In this document: positions 38,588 through 49,203 of the stretch, piece after piece
Layout: every line of letters begins with the position of its first letter
How positions within the stretch are numbered: the first letter of the stretch is position 1
Assembly (NCBI GenBank): GCA_902651635.1
Contig: CACRSC010001917.1
Span: 371,627 to 435,626 of the forward strand
Direction: 5' to 3'
Origin: Mastigamoeba balamuthi
Lineage: Eukaryota > Evosea > Mastigamoebida > Mastigamoebidae
Length of the DNA stretch: 64,000 nucleotides
Translations under genes and position numbers: made by a program
The notes under the pieces: generated by a model
The model's database searches: none
What the model saw: only the letters and a program-made list of their open reading frames with translations
Told to the model about the DNA's origin: nothing

Positions 38588-39764
38588 CAGCACAAGGGAG
38601 GGGGAGGGGTCTTTCTGGCGATTGGTGTTGGAGGAATGGGCTTTTCAGTGGACAATTCCGGGTTATTTCCACCTGGCGAGAAATCTCTGATCACTACTAC
38701 TGGGATTTCAGGGGATCGCAAGATGCACGTCATACCTGGGTATCCCCTGGAACATCTACAAGACGAAACACCCTGGTGTGCACACCTGGGAAACCCCCCG
38801 GGTGTCCCCCGCGTCATGCCCGAAGAATCAATGACGACAGTTGCCGCTGTTCAGCCTACAACGCACTCTTCCTCAGCAGGACTGCCACTTCGTAGCCCTC
38901 TCCTGCACAGTCGTGGAGAACATTACATCTTCAAGCTGAGTGCGGTCCAGGACGGCAGCCAATTCGCGCATCTCATGCTGTTGTTCGGTGTGCACTTGTG
39001 TCGGGTCAGGTTCATATACCTCAAGGAGAGCCGGAACTGCTGTGAAGTGCTGGAGCATATCATGCGGGCGTCGGAGGGGCAGGGTCTCGCCAAGGCGACC
39101 AAGCACATCATGCGAGGAGGCGGGACTGCGTCCAGTTCTCGAAGCTGCTGGTGCTGCCCGACCGCGGACAGCCTCTCTTGCCGTGCAGATCGCCCCGTGC
39201 AACAAGGAAGTGCTATTGGTGTTTGACTTGCACTTTTCCGACTGCGTTGTCTCGGAGAGGACGAAGAAGAATGTGAGCAGGTCGGAATGACCCGGCGATT
39301 GATCGTTCGGTCACACACATGATCCACCAGGCCCAGCACTTCCCCCGCACCACAAGGGGAGTGCATGCGCGTTCGTCTCGTGCCTATAGGAAGAAATGGA
39401 TGAGAATTAATTGCTTCCCAATTCTCAACAGATGCTAGTCTCGGGGAAAAAGGTTGGAGTCGCCAGGAGCACGATGGTCCTGGCGTGAGCTGGGCGATGA
39501 GAGTGATGTCGGTTGGCAGTGATCACGTACAGGTGGCGCGGCAGTGGCGGCGGCATTAGCAGCGCCGTGGAACTTGGGATCGCCAGGGGGCAGTTGATGA
39601 AGGAGAAATCAGTTGTGTGCATCGTGCGTATAATCGCTCCAAAGCTGTTGCTCGTGTCCCTGGGGTCCACTGCTGGCATCGGTCGCCCTTGACAATCCCC
39701 CTAGCATCGTTTGGGACAGGTTTACAGCTCTTAATCTCCTCAGGCACAAGACTTCATTTGGCCA
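38588..39764. pseudogene. Intergenic region with probable exon fragments
   Basis: Two stretches look like old coding sequence. On the plus strand, 38910-39115 has GC-rich third positions (F-K-L-S-A-V-Q-D-G-S ... R-F-I-Y-L-K-E-S-R), but continuing towards a stop at about 39290 needs two frame changes without good splice sites. On the minus strand, 39679-39425 encodes a segment with T-T-D-F-S-F-I-N-C-P-L and H-L-Y-V-I-T-A-N-R. Neither matches a family I know. They may be remnants of one or two decayed genes, or exons of a gene I could not assemble. The first 60 bases (about 38630-38690) resemble the promoter of paralogue B. Confidence 0.3.
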
Positions 39765-40979
39765 TTACATGAGAGAGCATTGGATTGTGTAGATGGTGTG
39801 TAATGGTGAGGCTCTCTTCTTCATCTGCTCCATATCTCCGAGAAAGGCCTCGAAATGAAATGGAGACTGAAGCAGCTTGTTCAACGCCCTGGTCCTGTTC
39901 TCCTCGGTCATCTTCGCGAACTCGGGCTTGCTGCTGACCTGTGCATAGTGGCAGCAGATACATTTCCACAAGTGGTCTTCCAGCTGCCTAGCCCCAACCA
40001 GCTGCGCCGACTCGAGCAAGCCGCAGAGGTCATACCTCTGTGAGTACCGGGAGACAGCAGCGACGACTCTGTTCTCGCACATGCTTGCCAGGCGGTCCAG
40101 ACCGTGCATGTGGGCCAAATTCAGCAACTCCATTGGCTCCACGCGCACCGAACGGCTGTGATCCGAGTACAGATACTCGAGAAGAGCTTCACAGGCCTCT
40201 GGCGACGTGTCCACGAGCTTCAGAATGGCGGAGGAGGCCTCTGCGAACCCTCCCCCAAAAGCTGCGCGAAACACTTTGCACCGCCCGCACAGGAACACTC
40301 TGTGAGCGGGCAGTGAGACCCCGCCAGCCTGCATTACGGCGTCGGCGAACATTGTCTTGCCCAGGAGGAGTTTGCCGGCGGCCTCTGCCAGCTCCTCGCT
40401 GTGTTGCGCGCCTATGACACAGTTGAGGGGCTGGTCGCCCTGCCTGACGTACTTACACGCCTGCGCGAGCATCGGCAACCTGAACTCCTGCCCTAGCACT
40501 TCGAGCACCGAGAGCTCGAGGTCGCCCTCCCGGGGCATTGCCTCGACAGTACCAGTGTAGATGAACTCGAGCACCATGGAGAAGAGCTGGCTGGTGACGT
40601 AGATCGCCAGCACAATGTGCGAGCGCTTTCTTCCTTCGCAAACGCTGACCGAGCTGATAGCAGGGCATCCACAATCAGCTGTCCTCAGCCCCTGGTGCTC
40701 CAGAGAGGAAGTGTACGACGGAGAACAGGTCGTGGCCCCCTCACTCAGGGGCAGATAGCCAGACCGTGCTCGGGTGTCCCTGCTCGTTTCCTCGCGCGTG
40801 GACGTCAGCAGGATGCTGCGGAAGAGTGCAGAGCCGCAGACCATGACCGACCTGTGTGCGAGCAGAGGCACGGGCGAGTCGGAGCACCAGAACTCGAGGT
40901 CAGCGAACTGTGCGCCCTCGCGGAGCATCGTGCGCATGTCGTCGCCGAACGTTGACGGGGCGATGCGGACCAGCGGCAT
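39765..40979 (-). CDS. Double-BTB protein with C-terminal CaaX box (paralogue B)
   Basis: Single exon, 404 aa, starting M-P-L-V-R-I-A-P-S-T-F-G-D-D-M at 40979. It is a close tandem paralogue of the gene at 37385-38587: same two BTB domains, same insertion in the first BTB, same tail, ending I-Q-C-S-L-M (CaaX). The last 60-70 residues are almost identical between the two (K-C-I-C-C-H-Y-A-Q-V-S-S-K-P), suggesting recent duplication or gene conversion. It is expected to be membrane-associated through prenylation and may act as a cullin-3 adaptor. Confidence 0.85.
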   Translation of the reverse strand: MPLVRIAPSTFGDDMRTMLREGAQFADLEFWCSDSPVPLLAHRSVMVCGSALFRSILLTSTREETSRDTRARSGYLPLSEGATTCSPSYTSSLEHQGLRTADCGCPAISSVSVCEGRKRSHIVLAIYVTSQLFSMVLEFIYTGTVEAMPREGDLELSVLEVLGQEFRLPMLAQACKYVRQGDQPLNCVIGAQHSEELAEAAGKLLLGKTMFADAVMQAGGVSLPAHRVFLCGRCKVFRAAFGGGFAEASSAILKLVDTSPEACEALLEYLYSDHSRSVRVEPMELLNLAHMHGLDRLASMCENRVVAAVSRYSQRYDLCGLLESAQLVGARQLEDHLWKCICCHYAQVSSKPEFAKMTEENRTRALNKLLQSPFHFEAFLGDMEQMKKRASPLHTIYTIQCSLM

Positions 40980-41152
40980 CTGTGTGTGCTGGGATGGGGG
41001 ATGAGCGAGAGTTGAGGACCAACTCAGAGAATGGGCAATTCTGTGGACAATTCCCTGCCATTATTTCCGCGAACACGTGAAGAAAATCTCAGTTGCTGCC
41101 ACTGCCAAGGGCAACCAAGATCATTGCCCTATCACCCATAATGGCATGTGCC

Positions 41153-41167
41153 ATCACCGCCGGTGAT
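41153..41167. repeat. Outlying variant of the regional palindrome
   Basis: ATCACCGCCGGTGAT, a 15-base version of the core with three extra central bases, lies in the divergent region between BTB paralogue B and the kinase. It is followed at once by TTTCAG, so it may sit at the 3' end of a 5' UTR intron of the kinase gene, the same kind of placement as the copies in the first 5.4 kb. Confidence 0.5.
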
Positions 41168-41212
41168 TTCAGGTATCACAGAGTGCCAGTTTTTCTTTCA
41201 GGCCCCAACCCC

Positions 41213-42436
41213 ATGATAATCAACCTTTATGAGGATGTGGCAGCCAGATTCGATGTGACCGCAGTGCCTCACTCCAAAGCTCTGGCCCCTACGCACGGAC
41301 TCAGCCACATCACAGCGCAACTATTCATGCAGGCCACCCCCGACCAGGCTGCGCCCTCTCCGAGCGCAGCGGAGCTTCTGCCCCTTCAGGCCCGCTTCCA
41401 CATCGAGGGCGAGCTGGGCAGGTGCCGCACAGATCGCCTTCCCAGCAGGGCAGCTCCTGACGCACGCGGTGCCCTGGGCTGGTCAAGGGGGGCGTACTCG
41501 GTTGTCTACAGGGCCGTCGAGGTGGCCTCTGGGCGGCCCGTGGCGCTCAAGGTGTGCCCCAGGAGCGCAGCGGGCAGCTTCGGCCCCGAGGCCCACGCGG
41601 CCCGCGAGGTGGCGGCAGCGGTGCGCCTGGGCAGCCACCCCTCCATCGTCCGCTTGCTGGCCCTCGCAGAGACCCCCACGCACGTGGCCATCGCCAGCGA
41701 GCTCTGCGAGGGCGGCGAGCTCTACGAGCTCCTCTGCGTGACCGACGGCGTCCCCGAGGCCTCGGCCAAGGCACAGCACAGCGCCCACTCGGCACGCGAG
41801 GGCTGCTGCCCACTGAGCGCCCGTCCCCCCCTTGTCGCCAGAGGATCGCGAGGGAGCTGCTGGGGGCACTGCAGCACGCGCACAGCCACGGGGTCGTGCA
41901 CAGGGACGTCAAGCCGGAGAACGTGCTGCTGGGGGCGGACGGGCGGGCGGTGCTGGCCGACTGGGGGTTCAGCCTCTTCCACGCCGACCCCTCGGACCCC
42001 TTCGCGGGCCGGAGGTGCGGGTCCAGCGCCTACGCGGCCCCGGAGGTGTTCGAGCGGCGCTGCGTGTGCGGCCCCGAGAGCGACATGTGGTCGTTCGGGG
42101 TGCTGATGTTCACCGTGTGAGCCACAGATCTTCGTTCCGAGCCCTGCTCATGGCGAGCGCAGGCTGTGCGGAAGGAACCCGGACACATCGATGGTCACGG
42201 ATTCGTGGGAGGACATCGGGGACGTGCCTCAGGGCTTTTTCCATTCGCACTACGCCCAGAGGTTCTGGGACGTCTCGACCGAAGGCACTTGGACTCCGCC
42301 GCAGGCTGCAGTTCGGTTTTTGCTAACACGACAACTCACAGCAAAGGACTTCGTCATAAAGCTCCTTAGGGTTGACAGACACAGCAGGCTGAGTGCTCTG
42401 GGTGCTCTAAGACACGACTGGCTGTCGTACGAGTGA
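41213..42436 (+). CDS. Ser/Thr protein kinase, CAMK-like, with DWG instead of DFG
   Basis: Exons 41213-41421, 41488-41770, 41842-42116 and 42163-42436 sum to 1,041 bases (346 aa). Visible motifs are the glycine loop G-E-L-G-R-G-A-Y-S-V-V-Y (across intron 1), V-A-L-K-V, E-L-C-E-G-G-E-L-Y, catalytic H-R-D-V-K-P-E-N-V-L-L, A-D-W-G-F-S, S-A-Y-A-A-P-E-V, D-M-W-S-F-G-V-L-M and R-H-S-R-L-S-A-L-G-A-L-R-H-D-W-L. The protein is a kinase domain with about 60 extra N-terminal residues. Intron 2 (41771-41841) is GC-AG, supported by the conserved A-K-R-I-A-R-E-L-L join. The start could lie further upstream, since the frame stays open to 41093. Lys, HRD and the metal-binding Asp are intact, so it is probably active. 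Confidence 0.85.
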
Positions 42437-42633
42437 GCTGCCATGTTTCTCGGATTCGAATGCTCGGGATCATTTCTGGCTTCGTGCAATGCACTCAGAG
42501 CTACCACAGGTCACTCACCACAAACAAGCTGAAAGCAGAATGGATCTAACGATCCTGTTCTCAGGCAAGCGCGCTCCGCACTCCCACAGACTGGCGGCGG
42601 AACACAATCCGAGTTTCTCATCTCAGGCCATGA

Positions 42634-44811
42634 TCACATGACAGAGCACTCCTGGATAGAACGAAGTGCCCTCTTCGTGATCGGGTTTCTCTGCTCGTTC
42701 GTTTCCGTCTCGGCGAGATACCACGCGGGAGGCCACTGGTTCCGTTCCGCGTGCTCCCTGTTCCTCTCCGACATCCGGGAGAACTCGTCCTTCTTGCTGA
42801 CCTGCCCGTAGTTGACGCACACGCTGTGCATCATGAACTCCTCCAGCTCCTGAACTCCCACCAGCTGCGCAGACTCCAGCAGACCGCACAGGTCGTACGC
42901 CTGCGGCGCCTTGGTGACGGCCTCGGCGATGCAGGACACGCACATGCACGTCAGGCGGTCCAGGCCATGCGTGTGGGCCAGGACCAGAAGCTCCATCGGC
43001 TCCGCCTTCACCGTGGGGCTGCAGTCGGTGTACACGAACTCGAGCAGGGCCTCGCAAGCCTCGGGCGACGCGTCTCCGAGCTCCAGCACGCCGGTGGTGG
43101 CCTCGCTGAACCCTCCCCCGAGGGCTGCGCTGAAGAAGGGGCACCGCCCGCACAGGAACACGCGGTGAGCGGGAATCGAGGCCCCGCCCGCCCGCACGAC
43201 AGCGTCCGAGAGCCGGGTCTTGCCCAGGAGGAGCTCCCCAGCCGCCCGGGTGAGACACATGTTGGCCGCCTTGCAAACAATGTAGTTCATGCCCTCGAGG
43301 CCCTCCGCGACGTGTTCGCATTCCTCCACGAGCATCGGCAGGTCGAACTCCTTCGCGGCCCGCGTGAGGTCGGCGAGCTCTGCGTCCTGCGCTCTTGGCA
43401 GCGCCTTGATGGCCCCGGCGTAGATGAACTCGAGGACCTTGGAGAACAGCCGGCGGGTGACGTGGTCCGCGAGCCTGACGACCACGACCTCGGCCCCGTT
43501 GCTCTCACGCACTCCGACCGAACTGATCCCAGTGCACCCGAGCTGGGTAGCTGCCTCGTCCTGAGGAGCGCTGGGTCCTGCGTTTTGAATTTGTCAACAG
43601 CTGGAAGGGTGCTGGGCAGCAATTGGGCACCGGTGTTGCTGCTGGGGGAGTGCCTGTGCCTGCTGCTCAGCAGGATGTCGCGAAAGAGCGACGACCCGCA
43701 CACGAGCACCGCCCTGTGCGCGCGCAGGGGTTCGCACGAGTCGCGACAGAAGAACTCGAGGTCCGCGAACTGGCCTCCGCGGAGCATCGCGCGCATGTCG
43801 TCTGCGAACGTCGACGGCGGGACGTGGACTGCAGGTGCCTCAGGGGGCGGAGGGAGAATCGGCTTGAAGAACTCGCGGCGGTGCTGCTCTCCGAAGGTCC
43901 ACATGGCCCAGGGGACAGTCTCCTCGAACAACTCGTGCATGCCCTGGCCTGTCATTGCGCTGCACTCGACGTACTTGGCAGCCCCGAGCTGCAGCGCAAG
44001 ATCGATCCCCTCCTGCCTCCTGCTCGCAATTGATTTCAAATTGAATGTGAATTCTCAACGCTTCCATTTCGGCATAGGAGTTGTGCGCGGCGCACGCGAC
44101 GGGGGTCGTGTTGCTCTGCGCCAGGCGCGCGAGGGTGTTGGGGTCGTCGCGGAGGTCTGACTTGGTTCCGACCAGCAGCCAGCACGAGGCCTCTGGACAG
44201 AAGTCCATCGTCTCCGGGGCCCAGGTGGCACGCACGCTCTCGAAGCTCCTCCGCGAGTCCACCGAGAAGCACACGAGGAACACGTCCGTCGTCGGGTAGC
44301 TCAGTGGGCGCAGGCGGGGGTCTGGTTATGCGCAACGGTCACACCCCAATCCCGCCCCAATCCCCCTGTCAGTTATTATGGCGGTGAAAGATAATTCGGA
44401 ATCCCTCGATCCCAGCCCCGCGACGCACAGTCCTCCTGGCCGGAGGTGCTCCAGAGGCCCAGCCAGACCTCGTGGTTGTTGTACGTCACGCGTTGCGCCT
44501 GCGCAGAGGAAGGGTTTCGAAACGGGGGGACCGGGGATCAGAGGTCAAGAAAAGGCGCCAAGGGGGAGCGAGGAGGGCTATCTCACGTAGTTGTCGAACA
44601 CTGTGGGTATGTACTCCCCCAGGTCGCCATGCCCTGCGCCGTCGTGGCGGTGGCGCGCACGCGTGCGTGAGTCCTGGAAAAACGATGGGGGGATGGCTGA
44701 TGCGGAACGCGGGGGGAGGGGCAGGGGACGGGAATAACTGATGTAGGCGTTGAGCAGACGGTTTTTGCCAACACCTTTGTCGCCCACCACCACCGTCTTG
44801 ATACAATCCAT
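42634..44811 (-). CDS. Rho-BTB protein (RhoBTB/RacA-like), paralogue C, CaaX end
   Basis: At least six exons. The Rho domain starts M-D-C-I-K-T-V-V-V-G-D-K-G-V-G-K-N-R-L-L at 44811. After introns it shows Y-I-P-T-V-F-D-N-Y (switch I), L-W-S-T-S-G-Q-E-D (switch II), L-V-G-T-K-S-D-L-R-D-D and Y-V-E-C-S-A. A Pro-rich linker leads to BTB1 (F-A-D-L-E-F-F-C-R-D, split by an insertion and an intron near 43580-43630) and BTB2 (I-P-A-H-R-V-F-L-C-G-R-C). The tail ends E-C-S-V-M. The family links Rho-type signalling to cullin-3 ubiquitination and the cytoskeleton. The P-loop has Asn in place of Thr17 (Rac numbering), and switch II has Ser for Asp57. Its tandem twin is 45461-47645. Confidence 0.85.
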
Positions 44812-45460
44812 GGTGCTGCCCTGCGCACTCGGGGGTGCCCGCGATTGAGCTGTCGAATGCGCACAGCACTCTGTACTTTCGGGAAAGTCACCCTGCCCCC
44901 GAATCTGCTGTTTTTCAGCGGGCTCCTGTACCGGATTTTATGTATTACGATTCAGCAGGGGGATGCGGTACCATAACATGGTTGAGCAATACCGTCCATC
45001 GGGAGATGCACATGAGCAGAACGTCTGTGGCTTCGGAATCTGCTGGATCTGGGATTGGCAGTACCTCTGATGTATCTGTCCCTATAAGTGGAAGCTATTA
45101 AATGCGTGGATGGAACCTGTGTTAGTTAAATTCCGAAGACTTTGGTGAAGTAACATTTAGACTTGTAAGACTGTCTGTCGCTACTTGCGGCAGGCAGTAT
45201 CAGACTGACTTTGTATGGCAAATATATGAAGTGATATTCAGACTTGTTGTACTGCACATACTTTGCAGAAGCGCTCTCAGGCTTAGAGCTGATTTCTTAT
45301 TGAGAAATTCAAGGCACTGGACAAAAACGAATCTCATCATTTATTGTGGATCGTGCAAATTTGACAAATCCCGATGGATAAGTGACATTTATGAGGCAGA
45401 TTGTTTCCGTTCTCGGTCATGTGCTCACTCTGACTTACTTTTTCTCTTCTGGGGTCGTGA
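44812..45460. other. AT-rich intergenic region between Rho-BTB twins
   Basis: A 649-base AT-rich spacer holding the promoter of paralogue C and the 3' end of paralogue D. A plus-strand frame at 45231-45638 overlaps the end of paralogue D, has poor codon use and is treated as chance. Confidence 0.5.
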
Positions 45461-47645
45461 TCACATGACAGAGCACTCCTTGATAGAACGGAGTGCCCTC
45501 TTCGTTATCGTGTATCTCTGTTCGAACTCCTCCGCCTTGGCAAGATACCACGCGGGAGGCCACTGGTTCTGCTCCGCGTGCGCCCTGTTCCTCTCCGACA
45601 TCCTGGTGAACGCGTTCTTCTTGCTCACCTGCTCGTAGTTGACGCACACGCTGTGCATCATGAACTCCTCCAGCTCCTGAACCCCCACCTGCTGCGCAGA
45701 CTCCAGCAGGCCGCACAGGTCGTACGCCTGCGGCGCCTTGGTGACGGCCTCGGCGATGCTGGACACGCACATGCACGTCAGGCGGTCCAGGGCGTGAGTG
45801 TGGGCCAGCCTCAGCAGCTCCATCAGCTCCGCCTTCACCGTGGGGCTGCGGTCGGTGTACACGAACTCGAGCAGGGCCTCGCAAGCCTCGGGCGACGCGT
45901 CCCCGAGCTCCAGCACGCCGGTGGTGGCCTCGCTGAACCCTCCTCCGAGGGCTGCGCTGAAGACGCGGCACCGCCCGCACAGGAACACGCGGTGAGCGGG
46001 AATCGAGGTCCCGCCCGCCCGCACGACAGCGTCCGAGAGCCGGGTCTTGCCCAGGAGGAGCTCCCCAGCTGCCTTGGCGAAGCTCTCGTTGGCCTTCTCG
46101 CAAACGATGCTGTTCTTGTCCTCGCAGCCATCTGTGACATTCGCGCATGCCTGAGAGAGCATCGGCAGGTCGAACTCCTCCGCGGCTCGCATGAGGTCGA
46201 CGAGCTCTGCGTCCTGCGCTCTCGGCATTTCCTCGATGGCCCCGGCGTAGATGAACTCGAGCACCTTGGAGAACAGCCGATGGGTGGTGTGGTCTGCGAG
46301 CCTGACAACCACGACCTCGCGCCGGTTGCTCTCGCGGAGGCAGACCGAACTGATTCCAGCGCACCCACATAGGGTTGTTGCCTCGTAACTCGCGTCCTGG
46401 GTAGCGCTGGGTCCTGCGTTGCTGTTAACAGTTGGAAGGGTGCTGGGCATCATTGGCACCGGTGTTGCTGCTGGGGGAGTGCCTGTGCCTGCTCAGCAGG
46501 ACGTCGCGGAAGAGCGACGACCCGCACACGAGCACCGCCCTGTGCGCGCGCAGGGGTTCGTACGAGTCGCGGCAGAAGAACTCGAGGTCTGCGAACTGAT
46601 CTCCTTCGCGGAACATCGCGCGCATGTCGTCTGCCAACGTCGAGGGAGGGACGGTGATTGCCGGTGCCCCGGGTGCCTCGGGGGGCGGTGGGAGCATCGG
46701 CTTGAAGAACGGCTGGCGGTGCCGCTCACCGAAGGTCCACATGGCCCAGGGGACAGTCTCCTCGAACAACTCGTACATGCCCTGGCCTGTCACTGCGCTG
46801 CACTCGACGTACTTGGCAGCCCCGAGCTGCAGTGCGAGGTCGATCCCCTCCTGCCTCCTGCTCGCATAATTGATTTCAAATTGAATGTGAATTCTCAACG
46901 CTTCCATTTCGGCATCGGAGTTGTGCTCGACGCACGAGACGGGGGTCGTGTTGCTCTGCGCCAGGCGCGCGAGGGTGTTGGGGTCGTCGCGGAGGTCTGT
47001 CTTGGTTCCGACCAGCAGCCAGCAAGTGGCCTTCGGACAGTTGTGCCTCGTCTCCGGGACCCAGATGGCTGACACGTTCTCGAAGCTCCTCCTCGAGCCC
47101 ACCGAGAAGCACACGAGAAAGATGTCCGTGTACGGGTAGTTCAGTGGGCGCAGGCGCTGATCTGGAAGAGCGCCAACGGTCACCGTCAGATATTGTCTTG
47201 GCAACAAACGGGCGCGAATTCGGAATCGCTCGATCACAGGCCCCCGCGACGCACAGTCCTCCTGGCCCGAGGTGCTCCACAAGCCCAGCTCGAACTGCCG
47301 GCCGTTGTACGTCACGGTTTTGGACTGCGCGGAGGAAGGGTTTCGAAACGGACCACGCGGGATCGCCGTAAGCAGCGAAAAGGCGCCAAAAGGGGGGCGA
47401 GCGAGGAGGGCGATCTCACGTAGTTGTCGAACACTGTGGGTATGTACTCCCCCATGTCGACGCTTCCTGCACAGACGTGGCAGTGGAGCGGGGTGGCGGC
47501 ATGCGTGCGTGAGCCCAGCAGAGACGATGCGAAATGCGCAGCAGCAGAGGGGCTATGTCGGAGGGACTGCACTGATGTAGGCGTTGAGCAGGCGGTTCTT
47601 GCCCACGCTGTGGTCACCCACTACCACAACCTTGATGCTCGGCAT
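45461..47645 (-). CDS. Rho-BTB protein (RhoBTB/RacA-like), paralogue D, CaaX end
   Basis: Same exon plan as paralogue C. The start at 47645 gives M-P-S-I-K-V-V-V-V-G-D-H-S-V-G-K-N-R-L-L; then D-M-G-E-Y-I-P-T-V-F-D-N-Y, L-G-L-W-S-T-S-G-Q-E-D, V-G-T-K-T-D-L-R-D-D and E-C-S-A-V-T-G-Q-G. BTB1 follows with its split (intron about 46460-46403), then BTB2, and the end is I-K-E-C-S-V-M. The intron at 46858-46899 is 42 bases, against 40 in the twin, and otherwise nearly identical; the 2-base difference is removed by splicing. P-loop Asn17 and switch II Ser57 are shared with paralogue C, so these changes predate the duplication and are unlikely to be sequence errors. Confidence 0.87.
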
Positions 47646-48177
47646 GCTGCTCCGCGGTTTCGGTGTGCTAGCGCTCTGAGACACGGCACTCCGTGCTTCG
47701 GGAAAAGGGCCGAGCTCGAATCTGGCGATATTATTCTGATTGTTGATATGATTTGGCCCAAGTCCTTGGATCATGGGTGGCCAGACCAGGTTCCAAACCT
47801 CTTCTCGAAGTGTTTAATGTCGACGGGAGGCACGTCATCCTTGGACTGACCCCGGAGATTTGTGGAGACAGAAGGTTTTGTGTGGGGACCACCGAGTCGC
47901 CAAGGATTCAAGACCTCCACAGTTAGCACCTTGTTGTTGAACAGGCTAGGTAGCTCGCAAAGCTGTGTCACTCTCATCCTTTCACTGGCATACCAATTCA
48001 TCTCGCACATAACGTTAACAAAACAGTTTATTTCCGATTCGTTTACACAGTTCCCTACAGAAGGGAAGGATCAAGGCTGAGCAAAGAGGCCAAGTCTGAT
48101 GCATACAAGCCCAAGCAAGCACTGGCTGCAGCAGTTTCTGTGGCAGCAAAGAACTACACTGTGGCACGCTGGACAAG
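47646..48177. other. Upstream region of paralogue D
   Basis: This 532-base stretch leads up to the duplicated transgelin fragment. It contains a short GATATTATTCTGATTG tract near 47725 and no convincing gene. Confidence 0.4.
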
Positions 48178-48385
48178 GCACCTTGTTTTTTTGCTTGGTT
48201 TCAAAAAACGCCAACGACTTTTCTCTCCCTCTCTTTGCGCGACTGGCAGGGCAATGAACGCGTTCAGGCCCGGCTGGTGCAAGTTCTCGACGTCGACGAT
48301 GCCCTTCAAGATCATGGAGAACATCAACTCGTTCCTCGAGGCGTGCGCCAGGTGCGATGAACGCGTTCAGGCCCGGCTGGTGCAG
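48178..48385 (+). pseudogene. Duplicated fragment of the transgelin-like gene
   Basis: About 177 bases (48178-48354) reproduce, nearly base for base, the end of intron 2 (including its GCGCGACTGGCAG acceptor) and the first half of exon 3 of the transgelin-like gene at 25193-25771, in opposite orientation. At 48355-48385 the first 30 bases of that exon are repeated again, then similarity stops. Because intron sequence is included, this is a DNA-level copy, not a retrocopy. It encodes only about 40 residues of the CH domain, with no upstream half, and is a dead fragment. Confidence 0.9.
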
Positions 48386-49203
48386 AGAACGTCGCGCGGG
48401 TGTTCGGCTGTGCAGACGGCAAGCTCGTTGATGACTGTCGGCAACAGTTACGAGTCCTTGTGAGGCCGCACTACAGCAGGCCACACGTCATCTTCACGTT
48501 CGCGGCATGGTGCGCATCTGCGATACCCACACAGTCGAAGACGACATCGTACGGGAGGGAATGGCAGCTCTGCGTGTGCCCTGGTAGCGCACAGAGTGTG
48601 AAGTCCACGAGTGTGGCCAGGAGGCTTCAAACGCACTGGTCGTGGCTCGTTGGTGGGCGCCATCTGCAGACCGGGAAGTCCAGGTCCAACATCATCCAGT
48701 AGGCAGCCTTACTCAGAACTACAGTTCACCTCATATCAGAGGAAGAGAACGGGCTGAGACAGTAACAAGACTGACATTCAGGAATGGGCACACATGCATG
48801 TATCCCTCGTGGGCCCAGGTGGGCCTTGTCAAGGGTGGACCAGCATATGGACAAGCTGGCAGGCCATTAATGTTACCAAGCAGTGACAGTACCATAAGAG
48901 GGCCCAGGTCCTCTACAAAGACAGACACTGACCAGTGGAACCTGAACCAGTGGTGGCCAACATGACCACAGGGCAGGCCACTAAGGTAGGGACCAGGCAG
49001 GCACGGGCCAACAGTGAGTTTACAGAGCCCAAGCCAGAGGTGGGACCAAGGGCGGCAGGCATCTGCGATTTTTCCCTTGCAGATACACCTATCTTGACAA
49101 GATAACTGTACTCTGCAGAGTTCAGACAATTTCCGCCGCTCAGCCCCTCTCGGCGCGTCTCCGCTGCGTCCTGCCCTCTCCTCGCACATCCCCCGCCGGC
49201 GCC
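48386..49203. other. Intergenic, no gene recognised
   Basis: An 818-base stretch of mixed composition with several ACCAG/GGCCA-type short repeats around 48820-48990. Reading frames present here are short or have atypical codon use. It includes the promoter of the coiled-coil gene at 49204. Confidence 0.4.

Noticed and set aside
41771-41841. Frameshift in the kinase
   Set aside because: A GC-AG intron with a perfect in-frame join of conserved kinase subdomains explains it.
43060-47600. Sequencing error as the source of Asn in the Rho P-loop
   Set aside because: The change is present as AAC in both paralogues at about 2.8 kb distance and is accompanied by the same Ser at the Asp57 position.
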